From NCBI GenBank assembly GCA_946413655.1, contig CAMKLO010000001.1, positions 105,252 to 169,251 of the forward strand: 64,000 bases of DNA. The letters run 5' to 3'. A model generated the notes under the pieces. That model was not told where the DNA came from. It saw only the letters and a program-made list of their open reading frames with translations, and did no database searches. This DNA is from an uncultured Fibrobacter sp. (GTDB lineage: Bacteria > Fibrobacterota > Fibrobacteria > Fibrobacterales > Fibrobacteraceae). Of the stretch, positions 34,232-43,898 are shown one piece after another. The first letter of the stretch is position 1. The number at the start of each line of letters is the position of its first letter. The translations under genes and the position numbers were made by a program.

Positions 34232-35372
34232 ATGAAAGAATTAATGCTTATCTTCATTGCAATAGAAATTTTTATTTGCTCAGTGGGAATTGCTTTTTTT
34301 AGTGCTTCTGATAGCGAAAAAAATAATATAAGAAGCTTTTTTTTAAAGAAAGAGAATACTTATATTCCTGATGTTAAAACATTGGTTATTGAAACTGCTA
34401 TTCCAGAATTTGTTCCTTGTAAAAAAAGGAATATGATGATTATTTTAAAATAAAATATTTTCAAAATGACTCAACACCCTTGTTTTTTGGGAAGGTAATT
34501 CTCAAATTTTTTGATAAAGATGGCAAAACTTATTCTCCTTATATTTTTGGGGGAAATTCTATTTCTGTGGCAGAATTGCATAAAATATCATCAGAAGAAT
34601 TACAGATGAAAATTTTTGAGAATTGTATCAAAAAGGATTCCATTGTTTTGGAAGGTGGAGAATCTAAAAGTGTTGTTGATGCTTTATCTCGGCATTTGAT
34701 GTTTATAAGAGATCGTTCATATGATGGCCGTATTGTTTTGTCTTTTCGCAGAGATGAAAAACGCAGTGAAAAAGTATTTTTGAAAACTGTAGAATTGGAT
34801 TCTACTTGTGAATTTGGAAATTCTGTTCAAACTGAGTTGCAGTATTTGGGAGAAGGAATTGTGTATTTTTCTGTAACGACGACAGGTCCCTCGTATGGTA
34901 TAGAAAATGTTAAAATTGTCGATAAATGGAAAAGTGACTATATTCCTATATTAGATTTGTGTGATGAATGCAAGTTTAAAAAGATTGATTCGAATCGTTG
35001 CGAACTCTCTGGAATGATTGAGACAACAAAAGCTCGTGCAGATGCTTTGTTCCGTTTTATGGATCCCAAGATTGAGTTCTTTGCGTATCCACCCAGCGAA
35101 AAAATAAAAAAAATGGCAAAGTTAGATTTGTGCTTTGAAAATAAAGATGTTCTTAATGGACAGAATGATTTGAAAAAGATAGATAAGGACGTATATCGTA
35201 CTAAAAAAATAGGTGTCCATCTAAGAAGTTGAAAGAACATTATGGAAATTATGGTGAATATGAAATGTTAGAATGTAATGGTAGTAACTGTCGGTGGCGG
35301 TATGAAAAAGGTGATGATAGTTGGTACCGAAGCTTTGAATGTGGTAAGGGGAAAACTTATGAGCGTTATTAA
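34232..35372 (+). pseudogene. Exported hypothetical protein gene with two frameshifts
   Basis: The reading begins at ATG 34232 with a hydrophobic signal-anchor (LMLIFIAIEIFICSVGIAFF). It runs into an early stop at 34453, but moving to the next frame at the A7 run 34421-34427 gives a smooth continuation (KEYDDYFKIKYF) through 35232. A second shift at the A7 run in CGTACTAAAAAAATAGG (about 35204) opens KKLKEHYGNYGEYEM and ends at TAA 35370-35372. In both places one extra A restores the frame. The product would be about 380 residues, Cys-containing, of unknown function. It may be a decayed gene, a sequence-quality artefact or a slippage-controlled gene. Confidence 0.6.
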
Positions 35373-35430
35373 ATATGAATCTTGAAAGATTGATGTTGAA
35401 AAAAGTTATTCTCCAAAAATAATTCGTTAA

Positions 35431-35478
35431 TATCCATTGGCAGAAAATGAAGAACGACTTATCAAGATGATTATTGGA
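35431..35478 (+). repeat. Partial copy of the ECF ATPase 3' end
   Basis: 48 bp with about five mismatches to 33220-33267, the last codons of the double ATPase gene. It marks the right end of the AT-rich insert 33292-35430. Confidence 0.8.
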
Positions 35479-35503
35479 GCTGAAACCTTAATTTTTTTAA
35501 TGC

Positions 35504-36400
35504 TTATTCTTTTTTCTCGCGGAAGGCTTTGGGCGTCATCCCTGTCATGCGTTTGAAAAATTTTCCGAAGAAATTGACATCAATAAAGTTTAGCTCGTTT
35601 GAAATTTCTTGAATGTCTTTTTGCGATGACTGCAAAAGGACTTTTGCGTCTAGGGCGATGTATTCATTAATCCATTGTTTTGCGCCTTTGCCGCTCATTT
35701 CTTCAATGACTGTAGAAAGATATTTTGGGGTGATGAAGAGTTCGTCGGCATAATACTTGACACTATGATTCTCGCGGTGATTTTCTTCGACTTTTTGCAG
35801 GAATGCGTTGAACAAAGCTTTCTTGCGGTTGGATCCTTGTGGTTCAATACATTTTTCGGTTAGAATATTGAGGCATTCGAATGCGGTGGATATTACAAGA
35901 TTTTTGATAATTTGATAGTGGTAGCGGTTGTCTTTGGTGACTTTTATTTTTTCTTGTATGTGTCTGAACGATTTTTTTATTTGTTCAAAATCTTCGCCAT
36001 CTCTTTGCTGGAATGGTGATTGTTTTGCCTGCTGAAAAAGTTGTATGCTATCTTTGACTTGAGACATTAAGTCGTTCATCATGTCCATTGAACATGCGAT
36101 ACATAATGGTTTAATATCGTCGCTTATACTAATAACATGAATGATTTGACCTGGAAATGCGACAAAAATACATCCTTTTTTCAGCTCATATGTTTTTGTG
36201 TTCACTTCGATTGTGCTGTAGCCTTTTTCAATCAAAAATAATGCGATACCTTGTATGTAAAAATAGCCAGATGTGTCTAGCCCTTCAATGTTTTCAAAAA
36301 AGACAATTTTCCCAGGAACAGTGTTTGACTGCTTCAAAAAATCTAATAGGGAAAGGTCGGCTTTCTTTATGTTATTTGCGTTTGTAGGCTTTCTTTTCAT
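35504..36400 (-). CDS. AraC family transcriptional regulator
   Basis: A 298-residue regulator. The C-terminal 100 residues form the double helix-turn-helix of the AraC/XylS family (YYADELFITPKYLSTVIEE, then IQEISNELNFIDVNFFGKFF and a MTGMTPKAFRE end). The N-terminal part has a cupin-like sensor region. It is divergent from the RND efflux operon, with about 155 bp between the starts, and probably controls it in response to an unknown ligand. The intergenic region is very AT-rich with runs of A/T. Confidence 0.87.
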   Translation of the reverse strand: MKRKPTNANNIKKADLSLLDFLKQSNTVPGKIVFFENIEGLDTSGYFYIQGIALFLIEKGYSTIEVNTKTYELKKGCIFVAFPGQIIHVISISDDIKPLCIACSMDMMNDLMSQVKDSIQLFQQAKQSPFQQRDGEDFEQIKKSFRHIQEKIKVTKDNRYHYQIIKNLVISTAFECLNILTEKCIEPQGSNRKKALFNAFLQKVEENHRENHSVKYYADELFITPKYLSTVIEEMSGKGAKQWINEYIALDAKVLLQSSQKDIQEISNELNFIDVNFFGKFFKRMTGMTPKAFREKKE

Positions 36401-36555
36401 AAAATCGAATAATAAATGTTTAAAATTGCTCCTAGTAAAAATTACCTCAATTTTGCCTAAAAAGTCACTAAAAAGTTTGAATTATGGTAAAAATTTCTGT
36501 TTTTGGCGAAATTTTAACCTTATAATTGACGAACCTAAATCATATTTTTTAAAGT

Positions 36556-37614
36556 ATGAATACGAAATTGTACATACTTCCTCTTTTGATATTGTCTCTT
36601 GTTGCTTGCGAAAGTGACTTCAATTCTCGCAATGACAAGAAAATCGCTCAGAAACAAACGCCGATAGTTAAAGTCGAGACTATTGTCGCTAAGAATTCAA
36701 ATGTCGGCAGTTCGTTGCGTTACGCGGGTTCTATAGCCGAAGTCGCGACAACGATGGTAAGCTTTTCTTCGCCGGGGACGGTGAAGTCGGTGCGTGTGAC
36801 CGAAGGCAAAAAGGTGAACAAGGGTGCGCTTGTGGCGACCTTGGATGATACATCTGCAAAGAGTGCCTTGGAGATTGCCTCTGCTTTGAAAAATCAGGCG
36901 GAAGATGCGCGCGCCCGTATGGAAAAGTTGCACGAGAACAAGACCATCTCTGAAATCCAGTGGATGGATGTCGAAAGTAAGTATAGGCAGGCGATTGTGG
37001 CTGAAAAGCTTGCGCAAAAGGCGCTGGATGATTGCAAACTTTACGCCCCTGCAACGGGAATTGTGGCGGGCAAATCGCTTGAAGTCGGGCAGAATGTGGT
37101 GCCGAGCGCTCCTGTGTTTCGCATCGTGAATATCGCGACGGTTAAGGCGGTTGTTGCCGTTCCTGAAAAAGATGTGGCTTCGCTTAATGTGGGCGATAAG
37201 GTTGAAGTTCGCGTCGGTGCGCTTGGTGATAAAGCTTTTGAAGGGAAGATTACAAATAAGGGGATTTCTGCAAACCCGCTTTCGCGTTCTTACCAAATCG
37301 AAGCTGAACTGAAAAATAAGAGCGGCGAACTATTGCCGGGAATGCTTTTGGAAATGTCCATTGATGGCAAAAATTCTGTGACGGGTGTTGAACTCCCTGC
37401 TTCTGCCGTGCTTTTGGATGAATACAATCGCTCTTTTGTTTGGGTTGTCCGTGACGGAAAAACGACAAGAAAAAATGTTGAAACATCTCTAGGAAACGGC
37501 TCTCAGCTTTTAGTGCAGGGGATTGATGATGGCGATTCCGTTGTGGTAAAGGGAATGTCCAAGGTGGGCGAGGGTGACCGAGTTCAAACGGAAAATCAGG
37601 CTGTTGCTCGATAG
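36556..37614 (+). CDS. RND efflux periplasmic adaptor (membrane fusion protein), lipoprotein
   Basis: A 352-residue adaptor with lipobox LSLVAC (Cys18). The chain shows the HlyD/AcrA order: a biotinyl-lipoyl half (SPGTVKSVRVTEGKKVNKGALVATLDD, about 73-98), an alpha-hairpin (about 100-155), the second lipoyl half (LYAPATGIVAGKSLEVGQNV) and beta-barrel domains. It links the inner-membrane pump (next gene, 9 bp downstream) to the outer-membrane channel (40817). Confidence 0.9.
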   Translation: MNTKLYILPLLILSLVACESDFNSRNDKKIAQKQTPIVKVETIVAKNSNVGSSLRYAGSIAEVATTMVSFSSPGTVKSVRVTEGKKVNKGALVATLDDTSAKSALEIASALKNQAEDARARMEKLHENKTISEIQWMDVESKYRQAIVAEKLAQKALDDCKLYAPATGIVAGKSLEVGQNVVPSAPVFRIVNIATVKAVVAVPEKDVASLNVGDKVEVRVGALGDKAFEGKITNKGISANPLSRSYQIEAELKNKSGELLPGMLLEMSIDGKNSVTGVELPASAVLLDEYNRSFVWVVRDGKTTRKNVETSLGNGSQLLVQGIDDGDSVVVKGMSKVGEGDRVQTENQAVAR

Positions 37615-37623
37615 GGGAATTCT

Positions 37624-40600
37624 ATGAAAAAGAAACGTTCCTTTGTTGAAACCGCCATGCGTTATCGCGGCATTGTGTTTATGCTTTGCTGCATTTTGGT
37701 GCTGTTTGGCGTTTATGGCCTTTCTGCTAACCGAAAAAATGAGTTCCCTGAATTTACGGTGCGTCAGGGTGTTGTGATTGCGGTTTATCCCGGTGCAACT
37801 GTGAAAGAAGTGGAAGACCGCGTTACAAAACCGCTTGAAGACTACATCTTCACTTATGGCGATGTCAAAAAAAGCAAAACGACTTCTATGACTCGCGATG
37901 GCATGGTGATTGTTCAGGTGGCGCTTGAAGATTACGTGTATGACAAAGATGGGTTTTGGAGTCGCTTTAAGCATGGTGTTTCGCAGTTCAAGTCGAGTTT
38001 GCCTGCTGGAGTCCTTGCGATAATCGTGATGGATGATTTTGGCGATGCTTCGTCGATGCTTTTGGCGATAGAAAGTAAGAATAAAACTTATCGTGAATTG
38101 GGTGAATATCTTGACGGACTTGCGGATAACTTAAGACCGCTTGAAAGTGTCGGCCGCATTACGCGTTTTGGCGAACAGAAAGACCAAATTTCAATTTATC
38201 TGGACAACGATAAACTTTCCCAGTATGGGCTGGGCTACAAGTCGGTGGCGGCATTCCTTTCGGGGCAAGGCCTTGTGAATATTGCGGGAACTTTGAGGGA
38301 TGGCGAATACAATCACCCGATTTATGTGGAAAGTGGCGTGAATACCTTAGAAAGTGTCCGCGAAACAATTGTCTTTAGCGCACCTGATGGAAGTGTGGTG
38401 CGGCTGAAAGATGTTGCCCGTGTGGAACGCGAATATCCTGATCGTACAGCCTACATCGAGGTGAATGGCAACAAGTGCGTGATGCTTAGCGTCGAAATGA
38501 AAAAGGGCCACGATATCGTGAAAATGGGCAAAGAAATTAAACGAGTGCTTTCTGAATTTGAAAGCAATTTGCCCGAAGAAGTCAAGATGTTCCGCATTAC
38601 GGACCAAACGGAAGTTGTCGGCAAAAGCATCGATGATTTCTTGCGAGAAATCCTGGTTGCCGTATTGGCGGTTATTATTGTGGTCGTTCTGTTGCAACCT
38701 TTTAAGGTTGCGTTGATCGCGGCTTTGACTATTCCCATATCTGTTTTCATTTCGCTGGGGCTTTTCTTTGGCTTTGGCTATGAAATCAATGGTGTAACGC
38801 TTGCTGCTTTGATGGTGTCGTTGGGAATGATTGTGGATAATTCCATCGTGATATTGGATGATTATCAAGAACGAATTTATGGTTCTGGTACACGCTGGAG
38901 AGCGGCGGAACATAGCGCCGTTCATTTCTTGAAATCGATTTTTTCGGCTACGCTCGCCATAAGCATTACCTTCTTCCCGTTCTTGGTGACGATGAATGGA
39001 ATGTTTAGCGATTTTGTGACAACATTCCCGTGGGCGGTGACTATCGTTCTTTCGATTTCTTTGCTCGTGGCAATATTTATTGTTCCTTATTTACAATTTG
39101 CTTTTGTAAAACCGAAAACGAAAAAGAAGAGCAAATTCTCTTTTGAGAGTATCTCGAACTTTATCTATGAACGTGTTCTGAGAACTTGTTTCAGGTTCCC
39201 AAAATTGACCATTCTCATGGCGGTTATTTGTGTTGCCTTGGGCGCAGTCATGATTATTTCTCGCCCCATAAAACTCATGCCGATTGCGGAACGAAACCAG
39301 TTCTCTGTGGAATTTTATTTGCCGAACGGGACTTCGATCAATCAGACTTCCGCCGTGGCGGATAGTATGAAGCGTATCTTGGAAAAAGATCCGAGAGTCA
39401 CCTACATTACGACATTCAAGGGAATGTCTTCGCCGCGTTTCCACATGACTTATGCGCCGCAATTTGCGGGTGAGAATTTTGCGCAGTTCATTGTAAATAC
39501 CGAAAGTGAGCAAGCTACTGATGAAATTATCAAGGAGTATTCGGAAAAGTATGTGGACCATTTTGCAAATGTATTTGTGCGCTTTAAACAGCTCAGCTTT
39601 AGTGATGCCGCATCCCCAATAGAAATAAGAATCTACGATGGAACGGATGAAAGCCGCAAAGTGGCAAGTGATAAGGTGAAAAATTATTTGCGGAGTCTCC
39701 CCGGAGTTTATCTTGTTCGCAGTTCTTGTGGAGAACCCTTGAGCGGGATTAAGGTCTCGCTTGATGAGAACGCTTCAAAGCTGGGGGTAAACCAGTTCTC
39801 TCTTGAAGCGATGCTTGCCAATCGTTACAATGCAGGATTCCCGATTGCCACTCTTTGGGAAGGCAATAAAAATGTGCCGGTAGTGCTTAAAGGAACGCAT
39901 GCCGATTCTGCTAGTTTCTCGGATCTTGAAAATGAAAAAATTGCAACTTATGGTGGACTTTCCAATGCACCGCTCCGCCAGATTGCAAAGTTCTCGCCTG
40001 TGTTTAACGAGGGCGCTCGCGATAGAAGGAATGGCCTTCCGACAGTGACAATTTCTGCCGAAGTTTCGCAGAATGTTAGTGCGAATGACCTTGCTTTAAA
40101 GCATTTTGAAACGCTGAAAAAGCTGACCGCTAGCGAAGGGGTTAAATTGGAACTGGGTGGCGAAGCGGCCTCTGTTATCGAAACACTCCCTGGACTCCTT
40201 AAAGGTCTCGTCGTTGCGGTTGCTATGATGTTCTTTATCATGGTATGGCACTTCCGAAAAATTCGTATAGCGTTCATGCTGTTTTCGTTACTTTCGCTTT
40301 CTATTTTCGGGACAGGTGTTGCCATGTGGATTACAGATATGGATTTCACGATTACGGGTGTCCTTGGTATGGTGAGCTTGTTTGGGATTATGGTACGTAA
40401 TGGAATTATCATGATCGACTATGCGGAAGAATTGAAACGCAAGGAACATTTGAGTCCTAGAAATGCCATATACAATTCGGCACTTAGGCGTATGCGTCCG
40501 ATATTCTTGACTTCGGCGGCGGCTTCTGCGGGAGTCTTGCCTATGATGGTGAGTGGGGATGGTCTTTGGGTGCCTATGGCGATCATTATTTTCTGGGGAA

Positions 40601-40698
40601 CGCTTGTTACCATGTGCTTGATTTTGACCGTGTTGCCTGTTGCTTATTGGGGTGTAAGTTGTATGAAGTTCAGACGCAGGAAAGTGATTAGTGGTTAG
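37624..40698 (+). CDS. RND efflux transporter permease (AcrB/HAE family)
   Basis: A 1024-residue inner-membrane pump with twelve helices and two large periplasmic loops. Recognisable segments are the N-terminal TVRQGVVIAVYPGATVKEVE porter region, TIPISVFISLGLFFGFGYEINGVTL, MVSLGMIVDNSIVILDDYQER (helix 4 proton-relay Asp) and the C-terminal VLGMVSLFGIMVRNGIIMIDY. It is placed between the adaptor and the TolC-like gene. Substrates of this three-gene pump cannot be deduced; metal versus drug specificity is open. Confidence 0.92.
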   Translation: MKKKRSFVETAMRYRGIVFMLCCILVLFGVYGLSANRKNEFPEFTVRQGVVIAVYPGATVKEVEDRVTKPLEDYIFTYGDVKKSKTTSMTRDGMVIVQVALEDYVYDKDGFWSRFKHGVSQFKSSLPAGVLAIIVMDDFGDASSMLLAIESKNKTYRELGEYLDGLADNLRPLESVGRITRFGEQKDQISIYLDNDKLSQYGLGYKSVAAFLSGQGLVNIAGTLRDGEYNHPIYVESGVNTLESVRETIVFSAPDGSVVRLKDVARVEREYPDRTAYIEVNGNKCVMLSVEMKKGHDIVKMGKEIKRVLSEFESNLPEEVKMFRITDQTEVVGKSIDDFLREILVAVLAVIIVVVLLQPFKVALIAALTIPISVFISLGLFFGFGYEINGVTLAALMVSLGMIVDNSIVILDDYQERIYGSGTRWRAAEHSAVHFLKSIFSATLAISITFFPFLVTMNGMFSDFVTTFPWAVTIVLSISLLVAIFIVPYLQFAFVKPKTKKKSKFSFESISNFIYERVLRTCFRFPKLTILMAVICVALGAVMIISRPIKLMPIAERNQFSVEFYLPNGTSINQTSAVADSMKRILEKDPRVTYITTFKGMSSPRFHMTYAPQFAGENFAQFIVNTESEQATDEIIKEYSEKYVDHFANVFVRFKQLSFSDAASPIEIRIYDGTDESRKVASDKVKNYLRSLPGVYLVRSSCGEPLSGIKVSLDENASKLGVNQFSLEAMLANRYNAGFPIATLWEGNKNVPVVLKGTHADSASFSDLENEKIATYGGLSNAPLRQIAKFSPVFNEGARDRRNGLPTVTISAEVSQNVSANDLALKHFETLKKLTASEGVKLELGGEAASVIETLPGLLKGLVVAVAMMFFIMVWHFRKIRIAFMLFSLLSLSIFGTGVAMWITDMDFTITGVLGMVSLFGIMVRNGIIMIDYAEELKRKEHLSPRNAIYNSALRRMRPIFLTSAAASAGVLPMMVSGDGLWVPMAIIIFWGTLVTMCLILTVLPVAYWGVSCMKFRRRKVISG

Positions 40699-40769
40699 TG
40701 GTTGGTGATTATTGATTAGGAAAAAGTAGGCGATAGGCAGTGGATGGTAAGAAGTAAACGTTCTCTTTG

Positions 40770-40808
40770 CGTCATTCTGAGGACCGAAGGGACGAAGAAT
40801 CCAGGGAG
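40770..40808. repeat. Intergenic repeat, family 1 (half copy)
   Basis: CGTCATTCTGAGGACCGAAGG ... GAAGAATCCAGGGA between the pump and channel genes. It is preceded (40681-40750) by a string of TTAGTGGTTAGTGG-like units. Confidence 0.65.
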
Positions 40809-40816
40809 TTTATAAA

Positions 40817-42178
40817 ATGAATAAATTGAATAACATAATGGTTGCTCTTATTTTTAGCATTTCCGCTTCATTTGCGGCGGATGTTTTTACGCTTGATGAT
40901 TGTTTGCGTATTGCTCGCGAAAATAATGCGACTTTGAAAAGCGCGAAAGTAAATCGCCAGATGGCCGAAGAGACCGAAGAAAGCGCCTTTCCGGCGTATT
41001 TCCCGAAAGTGTTTGCAGGTGGCTTTGCGTTTATCTCGAACGATTTCTTGGTAAAACAGAAAATGGATCTGTCCAAAGAAATGGAAGGCTTCGGACAACA
41101 AGTTGCACCAGCCATGATGCAGGCGGGAATTGACCCGTCCATGTTGGCGGGGCTTCCGACAACGTTTAATATGGGAATGGTCGATAAAGGAATTATTGGA
41201 CATTTGACTTTGATTCAGCCGATTTTTGTGGGCGGGCAAATTTACAACGGCAACCAGCTTGCAAAAATTGGAACTCGTGCAGCAAAATTGCAGGAGACTC
41301 TTGCTGAAACGGAAATCCGCAAGAATACGGAGACTTATTATTGGCTCATTGTTTCGCTTAAGGAAAAGTTGAAAACGCTTGCTGAAGCCGAAAAACAGGT
41401 GGATGGAATTTATAGCGATGTCCAGGTTGCTGTGGATGCCGGTGTCGCTGTGAAAAATGATTTGCTCCGTGTGGAACTTGAAAAGAAAAAATTGCAAAGC
41501 AATCGTCTGAAACTTGAAAATGGAATCTCGGTTGCAAAGTTGATGTTGGCTCGGCAAATGAATCGCGACAATGCTGACTTTGACCTTGCCGATGCTGATC
41601 TTTCACAAGTTACGCCGCCTGAATCTTATGCAATTTCTGCAGACGATGCCGTTGAACGCCGTGCTGAAAGTAAGTTGCTTGCCATCAGTCGCGAAGCTGC
41701 CGAAAAGGAACGCTCGATGGAACGCGGCAAGGTGTTGCCTACGGTTGCTGTGGGTGCGAGCCTTTTGTATCAGAACTTGCTTGATGACGATGCAGTAAAT
41801 GGTGTACTTTTTGCATCGCTTACCGTGCCGATTTCGGATTGGTGGAGCAATAGTTATTCTACTGCCAAACTTGATTTGAAGGCGAAAAAGGCGGCGATTG
41901 ATGAAGTAGAAAACAAGAACTTGATTAAGGTGGATATTGACGCCAAATGGAACGCGCTGAACGAATCCTTCAAGCAAATTGAAATCAGTCGTGATGCCAT
42001 TGCCCAAGCCGAAGAAAATCTCCGCATTCAACGTGAATATTACAATGCGGGTACCGCGACGCTCAGTAATCTGCTCGAAGCTGAAACATTGCGCCAGCAG
42101 GCTGCGGACTCCTACACCGAAGCCGTCACAGGGTATTACACGGCTGTCTGTGCGTACTTGACAGCGACGGGCAGGTGA
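40817..42178 (+). CDS. TolC family outer-membrane efflux channel
   Basis: A 453-residue protein with a signal peptide ending near residue 21 (SASFAAD). It has the two internally repeated helix regions of TolC channels, with FTLDDCLRIARENNATLKSAKVN at the start of the first and NLRIQREYYNAGTATLSNLLEAETLRQQA near the C-terminus, the common motif of the second. It completes the tripartite efflux system with the genes at 36556 and 37624; a family 1 half repeat separates it from the pump gene. Confidence 0.9.
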   Translation: MNKLNNIMVALIFSISASFAADVFTLDDCLRIARENNATLKSAKVNRQMAEETEESAFPAYFPKVFAGGFAFISNDFLVKQKMDLSKEMEGFGQQVAPAMMQAGIDPSMLAGLPTTFNMGMVDKGIIGHLTLIQPIFVGGQIYNGNQLAKIGTRAAKLQETLAETEIRKNTETYYWLIVSLKEKLKTLAEAEKQVDGIYSDVQVAVDAGVAVKNDLLRVELEKKKLQSNRLKLENGISVAKLMLARQMNRDNADFDLADADLSQVTPPESYAISADDAVERRAESKLLAISREAAEKERSMERGKVLPTVAVGASLLYQNLLDDDAVNGVLFASLTVPISDWWSNSYSTAKLDLKAKKAAIDEVENKNLIKVDIDAKWNALNESFKQIEISRDAIAQAEENLRIQREYYNAGTATLSNLLEAETLRQQAADSYTEAVTGYYTAVCAYLTATGR

Positions 42179-42205
42179 ACGGAACGGGTGAATGGAAATA
42201 TAAAA

Positions 42206-42229
42206 CGGATGCCGAGCTTTCGACATCCG
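42206..42229 (-). terminator. Terminator of the CE1-type esterase gene
   Basis: CGGATG/CATCCG stem; on the minus strand it is followed by TTTTATATTT. Confidence 0.6.
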
Positions 42230-42249
42230 ATTCTGAATGGTTTTACCCG

Positions 42250-43707
42250 TTAGAATTTGTTGAAGAAATCCCATGTGGCTTGCGGAACCCAGGATTGCTG
42301 CTGGCCAGGGTCCTTGTGGTCCCAAATGTGGCCTCCGCTTTGAGTGCACCAGCGAACAGGGAATCGTTCCTCGACAGTCGTGTAGTCGTAGCACTTGTGC
42401 GGGGCGTTGCGCGGGGCTTCTTCGGCGCGTTCGTTTTTCGCCTTGCCGCCTTCGGAGTTGAGCGACAAGATGATGTCGCGTGCGTTTCGACCCATTTCGG
42501 GGGTGCACATGCCGTCATCGAGACCGAGTACGCCCATCCAACCGATTCCCATTTTTTTGCGCTGCGGGAGCCAAATGTTGCGTTCTGCAGTTTCATAAAC
42601 CGCTACTGCGCGGAGTACGTCTTGGTGATTCCATGAGAGACCGTTGCTGAACATCGCTCCATAGCTGAATCCTATAGAGAATACACGGCTAGAATCAATG
42701 CAGAAGTTGCCTTCGAGATATGCGAGGAGTTCGTCAAACAGAAGGTAATCATCTTGTCCCCAGGGCAGCTGATTGCCATTGCCTTCGGGCGCGACAAAGA
42801 TTGCAGTTTCGTTCTTGTCGATCCACTTGAGGCCGTGATAGCCTTCGTCCTGCACGGCGCTTGCAGAACCGCCCATGCACTGCATTCCGAAAATGAGTTT
42901 GTACGGTTTATTCTTGTCATAACTTTTCGGCATGTCAATGCGCACGGTTCGCATGCCTTTACTCCATCTGAAATCAATGTAGGGCTTATTGCCACGGTAC
43001 TTGTAATCGAGTTTAGTGTCTTTGCCGCAGCCACGAGTCGGCACCGGATCGTTCTTTAGGCCCCATCCATATTCATACTGCGGTTGCGGTGGAACCGTTT
43101 TCTTGAGTGTAAGCGCAAGATTCGTGTCGAGATTGTCGAGTTTTACATTGAGAGTGTCGAATCCGTCAGCAACGACGCGTAGGTTATCCGAGTCCCCTGC
43201 TTTTAGAAGAGCCTTGGCGCTAGATTGCTCGCCAAATGTTGTATTAAAGCTTCCGTCGGCTGTGAACTTGAAATTTTGCTGTGCTGAACCAACGTGGACG
43301 CGGGCGACATACACGCCCTTCGCTTTCACGGTCGCTTTCATGTCAACCGTTCCCGAGCCGTACATTTTTTCGTTCAGCAAGCGATTTCCGACCATGTCAA
43401 AAATTTGCACCTGTACTGGAGTATTAGCCCCCTGTGAAAAAGAAAGGATTCCGTTGTTTACGGAAATATATCCGACATCAATCCTGCTTGTCATCGCTTG
43501 CGATTCTTCGTCTTGGTGGATTGTGAATGCGCCAGATGCGTCGGTTTTGGTTTTGAGTCCTTTTTGAATAAGTGAAATGTCTGCACCCTGAATGGCCTTG
43601 CCGCTGTCGTTATTCACTGTTCCTGTCAGGGTGAATGCGTTTGCAGTCATAGCAGAAATCATCAGAATTACACTAAATGGTAATCTATTCCATAGGACTT
43701 TTTTCAT
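42250..43707 (-). CDS. Secreted CE1/LpqC-type esterase (feruloyl or acetyl esterase-like)
   Basis: A 485-residue secreted protein. After the signal peptide (cleavage near 24) comes a carboxypeptidase-regulatory-like beta domain (TVNNDSGKAIQGADISL), then a copy of the sorting-like beta domain in an internal position (about 75-140), and an alpha/beta hydrolase domain from about residue 215. The nucleophile elbow is GFSYGA (Ser348), and the catalytic His is in SGGHIWDHKDP (His460). The fold matches CE1 feruloyl esterases and polyhydroxybutyrate depolymerases. It has its own promoter region with the GTGGACA palindrome at 43791-43808. Confidence 0.8.
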   Translation of the reverse strand: MKKVLWNRLPFSVILMISAMTANAFTLTGTVNNDSGKAIQGADISLIQKGLKTKTDASGAFTIHQDEESQAMTSRIDVGYISVNNGILSFSQGANTPVQVQIFDMVGNRLLNEKMYGSGTVDMKATVKAKGVYVARVHVGSAQQNFKFTADGSFNTTFGEQSSAKALLKAGDSDNLRVVADGFDTLNVKLDNLDTNLALTLKKTVPPQPQYEYGWGLKNDPVPTRGCGKDTKLDYKYRGNKPYIDFRWSKGMRTVRIDMPKSYDKNKPYKLIFGMQCMGGSASAVQDEGYHGLKWIDKNETAIFVAPEGNGNQLPWGQDDYLLFDELLAYLEGNFCIDSSRVFSIGFSYGAMFSNGLSWNHQDVLRAVAVYETAERNIWLPQRKKMGIGWMGVLGLDDGMCTPEMGRNARDIILSLNSEGGKAKNERAEEAPRNAPHKCYDYTTVEERFPVRWCTQSGGHIWDHKDPGQQQSWVPQATWDFFNKF

Positions 43708-43790
43708 ATAAGCTGCTCCTTTTTATTTTTTTGTCCCTCAAAAAAAAATATTCTCGAAATGAAGTTTCTTTCACATGTAATTTTTATTTC

Positions 43791-43808
43791 GTGGACAACA
43801 TTGTCCAC
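43791..43808. promoter_or_regulatory. 18-bp palindromic operator candidate, copy 1
   Basis: GTGGACA-ACAT-TGTCCAC, 84 bp upstream of the esterase start at 43707. The same palindrome with a different spacer is at 47143-47160 between the GH26 operon and the TIGR02147 gene. Confidence 0.7.
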
Positions 43809-43827
43809 AAATCTAGATGTGTTACTA

Positions 43828-43870
43828 ACAAAATAAGATTCGACATTTTTAAATGCGAATCTTATTTTGT
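43828..43870 (-). terminator. Terminator of the GH26-SGNH operon
   Basis: A 15-bp perfect stem (ACAAAATAAGATTCG with its complement) and a 13-base loop, 28 bp after the SGNH esterase stop on the minus strand. Confidence 0.8.
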
Positions 43871-43898
43871 CTGATATTTTAGGGGGATAGACTGAAAC

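Noticed and set aside
34414..34430. Programmed -1 frameshift at the first A7 run
   Set aside because: The zero-frame codons are TGT AAA AAA AGG, which do not match the usual X XXY YYZ slippery register, and a second break downstream makes programmed control less likely than decay or error. Not excluded entirely.
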